Below, piece by piece: positions 25,904-37,023 of a stretch of 64,000 nucleotides of DNA; position 1 is the stretch's first letter, and every line of letters starts with the position of its first letter. A program made the translations under genes and the position numbers. The notes beneath the pieces were generated by a model that was not told the DNA's origin, ran no database searches, and saw nothing but the letters and a program-made list of their open reading frames with translations. Source of the stretch: Ferranicluibacter rubi (lineage in GTDB: Bacteria > Pseudomonadota > Alphaproteobacteria > Rhizobiales > Rhizobiaceae). The stretch lies in contig NZ_JAANCM010000009.1 of assembly GCF_011603255.1 (NCBI RefSeq), positions 186,001-250,000 of the forward strand. Direction: 5' to 3'.

Positions 25904-25938
25904 CCTTCCACAACATCACAGAACGATAGGAGGCACTT

Positions 25939-27810
25939 TTGCACCCCTCGAACATTTACGCGACCAAAGAAGCTTTGAAGGAATGGGCCGCTCAGAGTTT
26001 TTCAAGCGACGATACCGGAGGCATTAGCCTCATTCCCCACATCGAAAGCTTCAGCGCAAACACGCGGCTGGCGATCACCGTTGTGCGCTTCGGGCGTGTG
26101 CTAACCACGCTATACGCTTACGCCGCTATCGCTGCCCGAAACGCCGACACCGGCCGCGAAGTCAATGTCGGTTCCGTCGTCTATGGCGAGACGAATGGGC
26201 CGCTTGCGTTCTGGTCGGGCAGCGCGTGGACGGTCGATGCATTCGTTGTAAGCCCGGCCTTGCGCGGGGCTCTGTCTTCCATCGCGTCTTCGCTGGTCAT
26301 TCTCGATGGGGTGCCGATCCCGGGGCCGCAGGGCACGACAGAGTTTTCGGATCTGGAGGGGCTGCCGTCAACGCTGGAGGGGTATGGCATTACCGATGGC
26401 GCGACCTCTGCGCAGATCGACGCGATCGCAAAGCGCGCTGTGTTCGTTACAGATCATGGCGCTGTTCCGGACTGCACCGGGCAGGGCGTCGGGACCGACG
26501 TGGGCCCTGCCCTGAAGGCGGCGTGGGACCATGCGATCTCCACGATTGGTGACGGTGCCTGCATCGTGCTTCCGCAGGGACGTTATCGGCAATCTACGCC
26601 TGTCGTCCTTGACGGGCAGGGGCGGCATAATGTCAGTCTGGTCTGCGAGGGAACCATCACGCCGGATAATGTCGCAATGACCGTGATCGCGGTTCGCAAC
26701 ATGATCGGGTTCCGGATGAAGGCGTCCTTCTTGAAGGGCGGGCGGTGGAACTCCGGGGCTTCTTCGTACGGCTACTATGTCGATTACTCGACGACGGCCG
26801 ATGTCGTGAGCGGCGGCGGGCAGGAAGCCGTCCTCGTCCAGGGCGTTTTCGATTGCACTGTCGATCTTTCGGCGTTTGGTTATGCCGGCCGGCTTATCAA
26901 CGTCGGCTCGCGCATCGACCCGTCCCATCCACAGACGGGCGCCATGAAGGGATGCCTGACGACAAACCGCGATCATGACTTCTCAAAGCCGAGTGTCGCC
27001 CAGTCGCTGTGGTCCGATACGAGCGTGATCGGGCAGGGGAACTGGGGGCATCTCGATCGTCTCACCTGCGATTTCGATGTCTGGGGCCCGGTCTGGAGAA
27101 ACTGGAACGACATCTCCGTGAGTGAGATCGATGCCGGTTTCCACTATACCGGTCCGAAATTCGAAGGGTGTGAGGTATGCGAATTCGATAATTTCTACGT
27201 CGGCACGATCTCCGCTCCCATAGCGGGGGCCGCTCACGTCAGTATTCTACCCTCAACGGAACGAAACTCCTCGCAATTCCGCTCTACCAAAATGAGATTT
27301 CTTGATCACGGAGACGGCCTAAAAATCAAGAATGCTACCAGCGTAAAAATTGGGAGGCTGGATGGTGGTGGTGTTGGCGCCTTAACAATGATCGACATCG
27401 ACAACAGCCAGGTCGTTCATATTGACAGCGCAAGCCTGAACGCAGGAGAGCGGGCTCTAAGGGTTACTGGTGGGGGATCGGACCAGATATACATCGGGTT
27501 GAACGGTAGAGGCACAGTCACCGACAACCATGTACATGTCGCGGCCAACGTTGGTGGTCTTGTCGTTCTCAATAACCTTAACCTTAATCAGGCGGCGGCT
27601 GGTAAATCCTTGGTGAAGGTTGATGGGCCAGCATTGGTATTTATCGAAATGCCGCTGCTTTACTCCACCGATGGCAATATCACTGATTTGGCTGCCGGCA
27701 ACAAAGTTCACATCAGGAACGGCGCTGTACTGGGTGCGGCCGGTTTGAGTAAGTCAGCCGCACCACGCACCATTTTGGGCACGGTTGGAAATGATGGAGG
27801 TTACATCTGA
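25939..27810 (+). CDS. tail spike, right-handed beta-helix type
   Basis: A 623-residue protein with a TTG start directly after AGGAGG, which decides the start. An N-terminal adaptor domain (about 1-130) ends in a short GIPIPGPQGTTEF-like linker (GVPIPGPQGTTEFSDLEG). The body resembles pectate-lyase-like beta-helix proteins: DVGPALKAAWDHAISTIGDG, ACIVLPQGRYRQSTPVVLDG, and repeated short strands to the end. The last third (27.2-27.8 kb) is less GC-rich than the head genes, as is common in receptor-binding regions under exchange. Confidence 0.83.
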   Translation: MHPSNIYATKEALKEWAAQSFSSDDTGGISLIPHIESFSANTRLAITVVRFGRVLTTLYAYAAIAARNADTGREVNVGSVVYGETNGPLAFWSGSAWTVDAFVVSPALRGALSSIASSLVILDGVPIPGPQGTTEFSDLEGLPSTLEGYGITDGATSAQIDAIAKRAVFVTDHGAVPDCTGQGVGTDVGPALKAAWDHAISTIGDGACIVLPQGRYRQSTPVVLDGQGRHNVSLVCEGTITPDNVAMTVIAVRNMIGFRMKASFLKGGRWNSGASSYGYYVDYSTTADVVSGGGQEAVLVQGVFDCTVDLSAFGYAGRLINVGSRIDPSHPQTGAMKGCLTTNRDHDFSKPSVAQSLWSDTSVIGQGNWGHLDRLTCDFDVWGPVWRNWNDISVSEIDAGFHYTGPKFEGCEVCEFDNFYVGTISAPIAGAAHVSILPSTERNSSQFRSTKMRFLDHGDGLKIKNATSVKIGRLDGGGVGALTMIDIDNSQVVHIDSASLNAGERALRVTGGGSDQIYIGLNGRGTVTDNHVHVAANVGGLVVLNNLNLNQAAAGKSLVKVDGPALVFIEMPLLYSTDGNITDLAAGNKVHIRNGAVLGAAGLSKSAAPRTILGTVGNDGGYI

Positions 27811-27830
27811 AGCGGCCAGAGTTTTATTGG

Positions 27831-28826
27831 CTACTTGTGAAGGCGCACGTAAAATTCGTCTGAAGGCGTCTGTAGTGCGCCTTCGTAAATCTCGTACTCA
27901 CCATATCCGATCTGACTGCGTGCCCACTCAGCTATCTCCTGAAAGCTTTCCGGGGTGAAAGTATGCATGTGCGTGTCTACTCTGTCGGCCCATCTTTTCA
28001 TGGCTCTGGCCCTGAGCGCCTCGCCTGTGAACATCTCAACAATTCGAGAGCCCTCAAAATAATGCTCAAGGTCTCTCTCACGTGACGGCATATAAAAATC
28101 GGCCAGATGGTGGTCTAGAGATGTGATCTTGCGGTTCTTATCGAAAGTCCTGTTTCTGTCTGGAACCACTAAAATAATGGTGCCGCCCAGCTTAAGGCAG
28201 TCAAAAGCCTTCTTCAGTGCGCGCAAAGGGCTACGCACGTGTTCGATTACGTGGGAGGCGATTATGAAATCTACCGAAGATTCCTCAATTGTAGCCATCT
28301 CGTCCATGCTGTCTTGAAAGTCGATATCAACGAACTTTGTGGGGTCGCTCCGGCCTCTCATAGAGGTCGACTTTTCTGCAAATTCGGCGGGAGAGAATAT
28401 GTCGGCATAGCGCATTCTGCACAAAGCGGGGACCTCCATTGGGCGAGGCCCCGCCCCAAACTCTAAGCCGACCCCTTGTAGATCTCTGCAGAGATATTGC
28501 CTGAATTGGCTAAATGTCATTTCGGCAAGCGCGGCAGGGAAGCTCTTAGTCGGCAATTGCGGCCCGAAACGCGATGAAGAAATAACATCGGCACTCACTT
28601 TCTGTGGCGGGCCAAAGTGCTGATGAGCGATCAGTACGTCTTCATTCGGCACCCATCGGGCGCGACCGTCATACAAACAGAAAATGTCATTACCGCATTG
28701 TACTAATGCTGGCCCGAAGACTGGGCGCGTGGCGCGGGTACTGTGATCAAACGTCTCCCCTTCTTTTCCGACACGTTTCTGTAACGCAAACGCCCGTTCA
28801 TGCGGATATGGATTGTTCGGGTTCAT
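27831..28826 (-). CDS. class I SAM-dependent methyltransferase (phage cargo, copy 1)
   Basis: A 331-residue protein. Motif I is GVGLEFGAGPRPMEVPALCR (about 117-136), an acidic residue follows in the next strand (FVDIDF), and DFIIASHVIEHVRSPLRALK plus LGGTIILVVPDR give motifs IV-VI of small-molecule or glycan methyltransferases. The N-terminus MNPNNPYPHE is shared exactly, at DNA level, with the gene at 28885-29922. It is encoded against the late operon beside the receptor-binding genes. Modification of a surface glycan to block superinfection is a reasonable guess, not shown. Confidence 0.86.
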   Translation of the reverse strand: MNPNNPYPHERAFALQKRVGKEGETFDHSTRATRPVFGPALVQCGNDIFCLYDGRARWVPNEDVLIAHQHFGPPQKVSADVISSSRFGPQLPTKSFPAALAEMTFSQFRQYLCRDLQGVGLEFGAGPRPMEVPALCRMRYADIFSPAEFAEKSTSMRGRSDPTKFVDIDFQDSMDEMATIEESSVDFIIASHVIEHVRSPLRALKKAFDCLKLGGTIILVVPDRNRTFDKNRKITSLDHHLADFYMPSRERDLEHYFEGSRIVEMFTGEALRARAMKRWADRVDTHMHTFTPESFQEIAEWARSQIGYGEYEIYEGALQTPSDEFYVRLHK

Positions 28827-28853
28827 CTGCTCTCACTCCTGCCGCTGACAGCA
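28797..28853 (-). repeat. 57-bp initiation cassette, copy 1
   Basis: It is identical to 29893-29949. On the minus strand it comprises 27 nt of leader with GGCAGGAG and the first ten codons (MNPNNPYPHE) of the methyltransferase at 27831-28826. Identity stops abruptly on both sides. Confidence 0.95.
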
Positions 28854-28884
28854 CTGTCGGGAACTACAGTTCATTCATACCAAC

Positions 28885-29922
28885 TTAAGCAGATGATTTT
28901 TTGCTCATTAGGTAGACATCCTGATTCCCCTGATTGGCCCCTGGGGAATGCGAAACGATCTCCCACTTGTCGAGCAAGTTACGCTTGACCCAGTCAACGC
29001 TGAAGTAGGCGTTCCCGTAGCCGGCTGCACTGAGCCCTTCCGGGGAAGCGTCGACATAGGTTTCTTCGAATACGAAATCGCTGTTCATGAACCCTTCGAG
29101 GATAGCCAAAACCCGCCTCGGGTAATTCTGGGTATCATTGAAATACCGGACGGATGTGTGCCCGCTTGCCGTGAACAGAAGCCAGCCTGAGGCTTTCGTC
29201 ACGCGGTGGATTTCATCGAACCAAGCGAGCGCCTCTGATTGGCCCAGATGCGACCAAATGGATATGGCAGTCACGCCATTGAACTCTTCAGGGGGGTATG
29301 CGAGCGGCGGCGTTGTTTGTGAGTGAGAGAACGTGCCGCGGACGTTTTCGCGGCACCACTCGATCGATGACTTGATGGGGTCTGCGCCGTGCAAATCGGA
29401 GGTGGGGCTGTATGCCGCCAATGCCCGGATGAGCGACCCGGAAGAGCAACCAAAATCTAGGTATCTGCCTGCCGGCTCGATATCCAGTCCTAGAAGCTTC
29501 AGCGTGGAAACGACCAGATCGGCGTTATAAAGGTCGCCGATATAATGGCTGCCCCTTTGCATCCGATGAATATGGTCAGGCGGGTTATGGAGAGACGTCC
29601 GCAGCTTCTCTATCAATTCCGGGAACTCGTGACTTGCGACTGCCAACTGCGCATGCGCGCTGTCATCATAGCCTAGGTCTGAGACGCGCGTCCGCACGGT
29701 CTGTAGCTCTGTGTCTGATAGCCTCGTTAATATCTGGCTCGTTGCTACTGGCTCAAGACGAGGGATTGCCGGCGGGAGAGCCAGATTGGCGGCGATCAAG
29801 CCGTTGATAAGTTCACGGCATTCAATCGTGCCATCGACTGGTCTGTACGGCGACTTGGGAGAGGGCAGCCATACGTGTGGATCAAATGCAATTTCATGCG
29901 GATATGGATTGTTCGGGTTCAT
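28885..29922 (-). CDS. class I SAM-dependent methyltransferase (phage cargo, copy 2)
   Basis: A 345-residue protein. Motif I is RYLDFGCSSGSLIRALAAY (about 155-173), followed by DLHGADPIKSSIEWCRENV and NGVTAISIWSHLGQSEALAW, then TKASGWLLFTASGH, as in type 11/12 methyltransferases. Apart from the first ten residues it does not align well with copy 1, so these are not a simple tandem duplication. It lies just downstream (on the minus strand) of a cassette identical to that of copy 1 and divergent from the endolysin. Confidence 0.87.
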   Translation of the reverse strand: MNPNNPYPHEIAFDPHVWLPSPKSPYRPVDGTIECRELINGLIAANLALPPAIPRLEPVATSQILTRLSDTELQTVRTRVSDLGYDDSAHAQLAVASHEFPELIEKLRTSLHNPPDHIHRMQRGSHYIGDLYNADLVVSTLKLLGLDIEPAGRYLDFGCSSGSLIRALAAYSPTSDLHGADPIKSSIEWCRENVRGTFSHSQTTPPLAYPPEEFNGVTAISIWSHLGQSEALAWFDEIHRVTKASGWLLFTASGHTSVRYFNDTQNYPRRVLAILEGFMNSDFVFEETYVDASPEGLSAAGYGNAYFSVDWVKRNLLDKWEIVSHSPGANQGNQDVYLMSKKSSA

Positions 29923-29949
29923 CTGCTCTCACTCCTGCCGCTGACAGCA
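29893..29949 (-). repeat. 57-bp initiation cassette, copy 2
   Basis: An exact copy of 28797-28853, supplying the RBS and first ten codons of the methyltransferase at 28885-29922. Confidence 0.95.
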
Positions 29950-30041
29950 AGATAGCCTAGCGCTCAAGCCGCGCCAACCGGATCTCGTCACCACGCGCTA
30001 ACCAAACACGGCGCAGGGATTTTTAAGCAAAGGACATCGTT

Positions 30042-30692
30042 ATGAAGACCACCTTGGATATCCAGTCCGAGCTGAAACGCCGTGGCTATTACAAAGGCAA
30101 GCTGGACGGAAAGGACAACCCTGATCTGGACTATGCGATCCGGCAATTCCAGTCGGCCAACGGGCTGGTGCGGGATGGCGATGTCGGGGATAAGACGCTG
30201 GCGAAGCTCTTCCCGGTCAAGAGCGTGCCTCAGGTTCGTCGGATGGTGACCAGCGCTGCCGGCCGGGCTGCCATCACGCAGCGCGAGGGCAACGTGCTGA
30301 CGGCCTACCGTGACAGCGTCGGCATCCTGACTATCGGCGTAGGCCACACGACGGCAGCCGGAGCCCCGACCGTGACGCCGGGCATGAAGATCACCGCAGC
30401 GCAATCCGACGAAATCTTGTCGCGCGATCTGGCGACGTTCGAGAAGGCAGTGCTCGATGCCGTGAAGGTGCCGCTCGCGCAGAACGAGTTCGACGCCCTG
30501 GTCTCGCTGGCTTTCAACATCGGCGGCAAGGCGTTCTCCGACTCCACCCTCGTCAAGAAAGTGAACGCGGAAGACAGGGCAGGGGCGGCTGATCAGTTCG
30601 GCGTTTGGGTTAAGGCGGGCGGCAAGACGCTGCAAGGCCTCGTCACGCGCCGTCAGGCAGAGCGCAGGCAGTTCCTCGGGGGTGCCGCATGA
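30042..30692 (+). CDS. endolysin: peptidoglycan-binding domain plus GH24 lysozyme
   Basis: A 216-residue lysozyme. Residues 1-60 form a PG-binding domain (IQSELKRRGYYKGKLDGKDN, DYAIRQFQSANGL). The catalytic domain from about 75 has the exact E-8aa-D-5aa-T spacing of T4-type lysozymes: REG...YRD SVGIL T. Other GH24 features are TIGVGHT and ALVSLAFNIGGKAFSDSTL. No signal peptide is seen, so export depends on the holin encoded downstream. AAAGGA precedes the ATG. Confidence 0.94.
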   Translation: MKTTLDIQSELKRRGYYKGKLDGKDNPDLDYAIRQFQSANGLVRDGDVGDKTLAKLFPVKSVPQVRRMVTSAAGRAAITQREGNVLTAYRDSVGILTIGVGHTTAAGAPTVTPGMKITAAQSDEILSRDLATFEKAVLDAVKVPLAQNEFDALVSLAFNIGGKAFSDSTLVKKVNAEDRAGAADQFGVWVKAGGKTLQGLVTRRQAERRQFLGGAA

Positions 30693-30769
30693 CACGCGCT
30701 GATATCGTCATCCTCGCCTCTCTCACCGGGCTCGCCTTCGCGGCCCTCGCAACCTTCATCTGGAGCTGA
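30689..30769 (+). CDS. 26-residue single-span membrane peptide
   Basis: The ATG overlaps the endolysin stop (ATGA). Almost the whole peptide (IVILASLTGLAFAALATFIW) is one membrane span. Its place inside the lysis cassette suggests a holin accessory or pinholin-like part. Confidence 0.55.
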   Translation: MTRADIVILASLTGLAFAALATFIWS

Positions 30770-30773
30770 GCCC

Positions 30774-31067
30774 ATGCCCGACAACGCTTCCACCTTCCGC
30801 GAGCGCGCGGGCGTCTATGCCTCGCTCATGATTATCATTGCCTACATCGCCATCGGCTTCCTGCAAACTGCGCTGACCTTCTACAGCGGGCAGGAGTTCG
30901 CAGTTGATCCCGGCTGGGCATCCGCCATGAACGCGCTTGCCGGCGGCGCCATCGGCTTCCTTGTAGGGAAGCAGACGACCAACCAGTCGGGCACAACCAC
31001 AATCACCCCGGCGAATGGCGTTGTGACGACAACGGTCACTACCGACCCGCTAGACGGGAGAGCCTGA
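30774..31067 (+). CDS. holin
   Basis: A 97-residue protein with two membrane spans (YASLMIIIAYIAIGFLQTAL and ASAMNALAGGAIGFLVG) and a hydrophilic Thr-rich tail. Size, topology and position after the endolysin fit a class II holin that permeabilises the inner membrane. The last stop base is the first base of the next start. Confidence 0.78.
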   Translation: MPDNASTFRERAGVYASLMIIIAYIAIGFLQTALTFYSGQEFAVDPGWASAMNALAGGAIGFLVGKQTTNQSGTTTITPANGVVTTTVTTDPLDGRA

Positions 31068-31519
31068 TGCCCGAGAGCTACACCGGCCCGGGCATCTGGA
31101 TCCGCATCCAGCACCGTTTCGGCCCCCGGATGATGGAATGGTTCCTTGCGGCGCATACTGCGCTCTGGGGAGCCGTGCTTCTTTATTCCGATGGCCTCTT
31201 AGTCCAGCCGTCATGGGCGGGCTTCCGTGCCATCTTCGGTGACGCCGCGCTTCTCGGGTGGGTGATGGTTGGCCTAGGCGTGCTGCGCGTTGGCGGGTTG
31301 ATCGTCAATGGCGCAAGGAAGAACGTCACTCCCACCATTCGCCAGCTCTCCGCGGCGATCGGCTTCTTCATCTGGTGCGGCATCACATATGGCTACTGGT
31401 CCTCAGGCGTCATTTCGACGTGGCTCGCTATCTACCCGCTGTTCGCCCTTGGCGAGCTGGTGAACATCAATCGTGCCGCGCATGACCAAGGGGAAGCCAG
31501 GAATGGAAAATCTCGATAA
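31067..31519 (+). CDS. four-span membrane protein of the lysis region
   Basis: A 150-residue protein with about four hydrophobic segments (FLAAHTALWGAVLLY, LLGWVMVGLGVLRVGGLIV, LSAAIGFFIWCGITYGYW, TWLAIYPLFALGELV). It starts in a TGATG overlap and its stop overlaps a further small gene. It may be a second holin or an antiholin; no family is recognised. Confidence 0.75.
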   Translation: MPESYTGPGIWIRIQHRFGPRMMEWFLAAHTALWGAVLLYSDGLLVQPSWAGFRAIFGDAALLGWVMVGLGVLRVGGLIVNGARKNVTPTIRQLSAAIGFFIWCGITYGYWSSGVISTWLAIYPLFALGELVNINRAAHDQGEARNGKSR

Positions 31520-31592
31520 GCTTCCCCTGCCGCTGCTCATTGCATTCGGCTTGGGGCTGGCTGTCATCTTCGGGGTTGTCAATGCCGCGTGA
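31503..31592 (+). pseudogene. 5' part of a lysis-region gene interrupted by IS21
   Basis: The frame begins inside the end of the previous gene and encodes one membrane span (PLPLLIAFGLGLAVIFGVV), then runs into the IS end, where a stop occurs after 29 residues. The 3' remainder appears to be 33895-34167. Together they would encode about 116 residues: a membrane anchor followed by a Ser-rich linker and a coiled coil, a shape that recalls an inner-membrane spanin. Confidence 0.6.
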
Positions 31593-31611
31593 ATTTTCCC
31601 CAGAAGTGCCG
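31592..31611 (+). repeat. IS21 left terminal repeat
   Basis: AATTTTCCCC followed by AGAAGTGCCG. It pairs with the right end at 33875-33894 with four mismatches. Confidence 0.8.
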
Positions 31612-31627
31612 AAGTAAAATTCCCCAT

Positions 31628-33765
<2,138 letters not shown>

Positions 33766-33874
33766 CAATATCCCCCTTCCGACCATCGGAAGGAGTATTG
33801 ACGATGACGCGCCGCTGGTCTTCCGGGGCGCGCCCCGGAAGACCAGCGGCCGCAGCACCTGGGGAAGATTCAAA

Positions 33875-33894
33875 CGGCACTATTGGGGAGTATT
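33875..33894 (-). repeat. IS21 right terminal repeat
   Basis: On the minus strand it reads AATACTCCCC then AATAGTGCCG, matching the left end in 16 of 20 positions. Confidence 0.8.
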
Positions 33895-34167
33895 GCTCCG
33901 GTACTGACAGGGGTTCGGCATCTCGGCCTGCTATCAGGTGAGCGCGCGACCCCGTCCAGCAGTTCGTCCACCGCACAGGTGGCTGCCGTCATCGTTGATC
34001 CGACCGCGCTCAACAAGGCGACCGCAGCTCTCGAGGCGCTCAACTTTACGCTGGTCTCGATGAACTCCGTCGCCAAGGACTCGGTACGGACTAATGCAGG
34101 CCTTGCGGAGGAGATGGACCGGATCCGCGAAGAGCTTCGTATACATCGCGAGATCAGCCGGCGCTAG
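33895..34167 (+). pseudogene. 3' part of the interrupted lysis-region gene
   Basis: An open frame of about 90 codons with no phage-side start: it enters directly from the IS end. It encodes a Ser-rich linker (ERATPSSSSS), a hydrophobic/helical segment (ALNKATAALEALNFTLVSMN) and a charged coiled coil (LAEEMDRIREELRIHREISR). It is the expected remainder of the gene starting at 31503. A TTG inside the IS end could still start translation. Confidence 0.6.
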
Positions 34168-34245
34168 ACGCTGGGCAGGGCGACCCTATCTCCGTTGCAA
34201 TGAACTCCTACCAAAGCCAGTTTTGCACCATCCTCTACGACGACT

Positions 34246-34527
34246 ATGCTAAACTGCCCCACCAGCCTGACCAACATCAGAGTGCCCAATCTCTCATTCT
34301 ACAGAGGATCTACCGCCGCTCAACGAGAAGGTCGTCGTTCTCCGGCCAACCTCGCCAGACTAATCATCGACGCTACTCGCCGTGCAGCGGCAGCTGCGGC
34401 TGATGGCTGGCAGTGGGAGACGGACTGGTTCCTTGACGGCCGGGTGATTGACCGTGAGACGGTGAAGGGCTGGAAGCCCTGGTATCAGTTGCGCGACACG
34501 AGTTCAGTAGGTCTCGTTCCTGCCTAG
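34246..34527 (+). CDS. unknown protein near the right end of the prophage
   Basis: A 93-residue frame. The second half is protein-like (ADGWQWETDWFLDGRVIDRE, KGWKPWYQLR); the first part is less convincing, so the true start may be internal. No family recognised. It is the last gene I would assign to the phage. Confidence 0.5.
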   Translation: MLNCPTSLTNIRVPNLSFYRGSTAAQREGRRSPANLARLIIDATRRAAAAAADGWQWETDWFLDGRVIDRETVKGWKPWYQLRDTSSVGLVPA

Positions 34528-34559
34528 ATCAGGTTGTCTCTTTCAAAAGGATTGCGCTG

Positions 34560-35588
34560 TTGTCTCTTAGAATTTCCACGAGGGCGCTTCGCATTGCCTT
34601 CGCCTGCTCGCTCACATTGCTGTCCTCTGCAGCGTCTGCAGAACAGCTTTTCAACGTCGAGCGAACACTCCCTCCGTCCGGCTCTGACGGAGTAGAGCTG
34701 ATCGCAGACCCAAAATTCGAAGCGGGCTTTTCTGCGACACCCGCTTGCAACAGCCCTGAGGCCGGCGCTTGCGCTGAGAATACGCGCTACGATCTGAAGT
34801 CTCCAGCATATCCGGAAATGGCCGACGTCAAGCCTGTGTGGGAGCTGAGGCAATGGGGGAGCCGCAGCAGCTTCACAGCGGACCCGCAGAAATTCGGCGA
34901 CGGGTACGGCTGGGCCAACCTCGAAAAGCGTCTTGTCCTCCACCCCGGCGGATTGGTCGAGATGGCCGTGAACGGCGATAGCGAATTCGCAGGGAAGTAT
35001 GGCGACACAAGCAGGTCCGCGCCAAGCTTGATCGCAGGTCAGACAATCTCAGCCCCTGGCACCTACAGCCGAGATACTGGCTCGATCAAGGACATGAAGA
35101 AGCTGATCTTCAATATGGAGTTCAAGCTTCCATACGACGACGAGAATAAGAAGGCAGGATACGATGCCAACCGGCACGCCATCCTCTTCCCTGTCAACAT
35201 CACGATCCAGAACCTGAACAACAAGAGCAAGGGCTACGGTCAGTATGTCTGGCTGCAGGTCGGCTTCTATGATGACCGGCAGGCGAAGCCAGTGGAGAAG
35301 ATGGATCAAGCGCTCGTCGATCCGGGCACAAAGATGCTTATTTACTTCGTCCCGGCCGATCGAATGACGACGGGGAACGCCCACAGCGGTGAATGGATAA
35401 AGTTCAACGGCGACATCCTTCCCTCTGCCAAACGTTCCGTTGAAATGGGGTTCGAGAGAGGCATTCTCACGTCCGGAGATATTGCGGATTACAAGATCGG
35501 CGGATTCAATCTGGGATACGAGCTCACCGGGCTGAATATCACGACGATGGAGTTCAGAGACCTCAGCTTACGGATGTTCAAGGATTAG
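34560..35588 (+). CDS. secreted protein of unknown function
   Basis: A 342-residue protein with a TTG start preceded by AAAAGGA. A Sec signal peptide (ALRIAFACSLTLLSSAASA) precedes EQLF. The mature part is beta-rich (LEKRLVLHPGGLVEMAVNGD, FNMEFKLPYDDENKK, QYVWLQVGFYDDRQ), like carbohydrate-binding or periplasmic proteins, but no family can be named. It probably belongs to accessory cargo and ends 64 bp before the convergent RTX gene. Confidence 0.76.
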   Translation: MSLRISTRALRIAFACSLTLLSSAASAEQLFNVERTLPPSGSDGVELIADPKFEAGFSATPACNSPEAGACAENTRYDLKSPAYPEMADVKPVWELRQWGSRSSFTADPQKFGDGYGWANLEKRLVLHPGGLVEMAVNGDSEFAGKYGDTSRSAPSLIAGQTISAPGTYSRDTGSIKDMKKLIFNMEFKLPYDDENKKAGYDANRHAILFPVNITIQNLNNKSKGYGQYVWLQVGFYDDRQAKPVEKMDQALVDPGTKMLIYFVPADRMTTGNAHSGEWIKFNGDILPSAKRSVEMGFERGILTSGDIADYKIGGFNLGYELTGLNITTMEFRDLSLRMFKD

Positions 35589-35652
35589 GGTGGCGCGCTC
35601 GCCGCGGCCCGTCCACTTCGCCACGATCAGCGGCGCCCCGCTCCCATCCGCC

Positions 35653-37023
35653 CTAGAGCAGAAAGAAGCCCGAGATAACGGGCGTCGCTTGGTCCAGGTG
35701 GATTGAGAAGTCGCTTTTCCCATCACCATTCACGTCGGCATAGATGTAGGTGTTGAAAGCCTGCTTCTCGTAGCGCAGCTCACCCGCTTTACCGCTGAAG
35801 TCCTTCGTCCCGATAAATGAGAAGGCCTGATTTCCGGCGGCCTTGGTATTCGCATCGATGTCCGACAGGCTTATCTTGTCGCCGCTCTTCACATCAAAAT
35901 CCGAAATCGTATCTCTGCCCACAGCTGATGGCGTAGATTGGGAAATCGATCTGTAGATGAAGACGTCCTTGCCGGTGCCGCCCGACAGGAAATCGGCTCC
36001 AGCGCCGCCATAAAGCCTATCGTTTCCATTGCCGCCAAACAGCTTGTCGTTGCCAGCGTCACCGATCAAAGTGTCATCCCCAGAGTTGCCGACGAGGCGA
36101 TCATTTCCTGCAAAGCCTTGGATGTTGTCGACGCCAGCAGCGCCACGAAGAGTGTCCGCGTTCGCTGTTCCTTTTTGGATATCGACTGCGTCGAGCACAT
36201 CAACCTGAAACGAAGTCGCGATGCTGTTGTCTGCAGGGTCCGTTGCGGTAATCGTGATATGGTGTGTGGACAGCGTTTCGAAATCGAGAGCTTGTGTCGT
36301 GACGACCCTGTCGCCGTCTATCCGAAACGCGCGGTTGTCGGAAAGCGAGTACGTTAGAGCTCTCCCTTCCGGATCAACCGCTGTCAGGACGCCCACGACA
36401 GTACCGGCCGGCAGGTTTTCTGAGACCTGACGATTGCTGATTTGAATATTGCCAGGTGCTGTGTCCGTCACAAGGGCAGATGCATCAATGGTTCGATCGG
36501 CGAACTGCAGAACCTCTATACCTTGAAGACGGTCTTTTCCGTCACCGCCAGCGCGTGTGTCGTACACCCTGATCGAGTTCGTATCCTGCTTGAACACGTA
36601 GTCGGAAAAGTTGCCGGAAAAGATGGCCTTGTCGATGCCACGCTCGCCATAAAGAAAGTCATCGCCCTGCATGCCGTTGAAGATGTCGGCGCCAGCAGTA
36701 CCACGGAGCTCTTCTTGATTAGCTGTTCCTATAAAGGTGTCCACAGTGTCGTTGATATGAATGGTATAGATCGAGCCTTCGCCCCTGATCGAAAATTCTG
36801 CTGTCGTGATGCGTAAAACGAAGTCTGCATCGCGGAAATCAAGGGTTCGGGTGGTAACTAAGTCATTGCCACGGAACTCGAAAAAATCCCGCATCTCCGT
36901 ATAGTTCGGCCAGCCACCCCAATAAAAAGAATCATCAACGACTTTGTATGTGCCTTCGGCATCCGGAAAAGTTGCGACCACAGTTCCAGCTGGCGTATGA
37001 TCTTCAACTGTAAAATCGGACAT
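35653..37023 (-). CDS. RTX calcium-binding protein with cadherin-like domains
   Basis: A 456-residue protein without a signal peptide, as expected of type I secretion. N-terminal cadherin-like segments (VSENLPAGTVVGVLTAVDPE, then ITITATDPADN) are followed by RTX nonapeptides (GNDRLVGNSGDDTLIGDAGN, GGNGNDRLYGGAGADFLSGG). The C-terminus (FSIHLDQATPVISGFFLL) is a hydrophobic type I secretion signal. No transporter genes are adjacent, so it would use one encoded elsewhere. It may be an adhesin or surface matrix protein. Confidence 0.9.
   Translation of the reverse strand: MSDFTVEDHTPAGTVVATFPDAEGTYKVVDDSFYWGGWPNYTEMRDFFEFRGNDLVTTRTLDFRDADFVLRITTAEFSIRGEGSIYTIHINDTVDTFIGTANQEELRGTAGADIFNGMQGDDFLYGERGIDKAIFSGNFSDYVFKQDTNSIRVYDTRAGGDGKDRLQGIEVLQFADRTIDASALVTDTAPGNIQISNRQVSENLPAGTVVGVLTAVDPEGRALTYSLSDNRAFRIDGDRVVTTQALDFETLSTHHITITATDPADNSIATSFQVDVLDAVDIQKGTANADTLRGAAGVDNIQGFAGNDRLVGNSGDDTLIGDAGNDKLFGGNGNDRLYGGAGADFLSGGTGKDVFIYRSISQSTPSAVGRDTISDFDVKSGDKISLSDIDANTKAAGNQAFSFIGTKDFSGKAGELRYEKQAFNTYIYADVNGDGKSDFSIHLDQATPVISGFFLL

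Noticed and set aside
35950-36170. Regular short repeats in the DNA resembling a CRISPR or tandem array
   Set aside because: They encode RTX nonapeptides; the spacing is 27 bp or multiples and the units are not identical, as expected of protein repeats.
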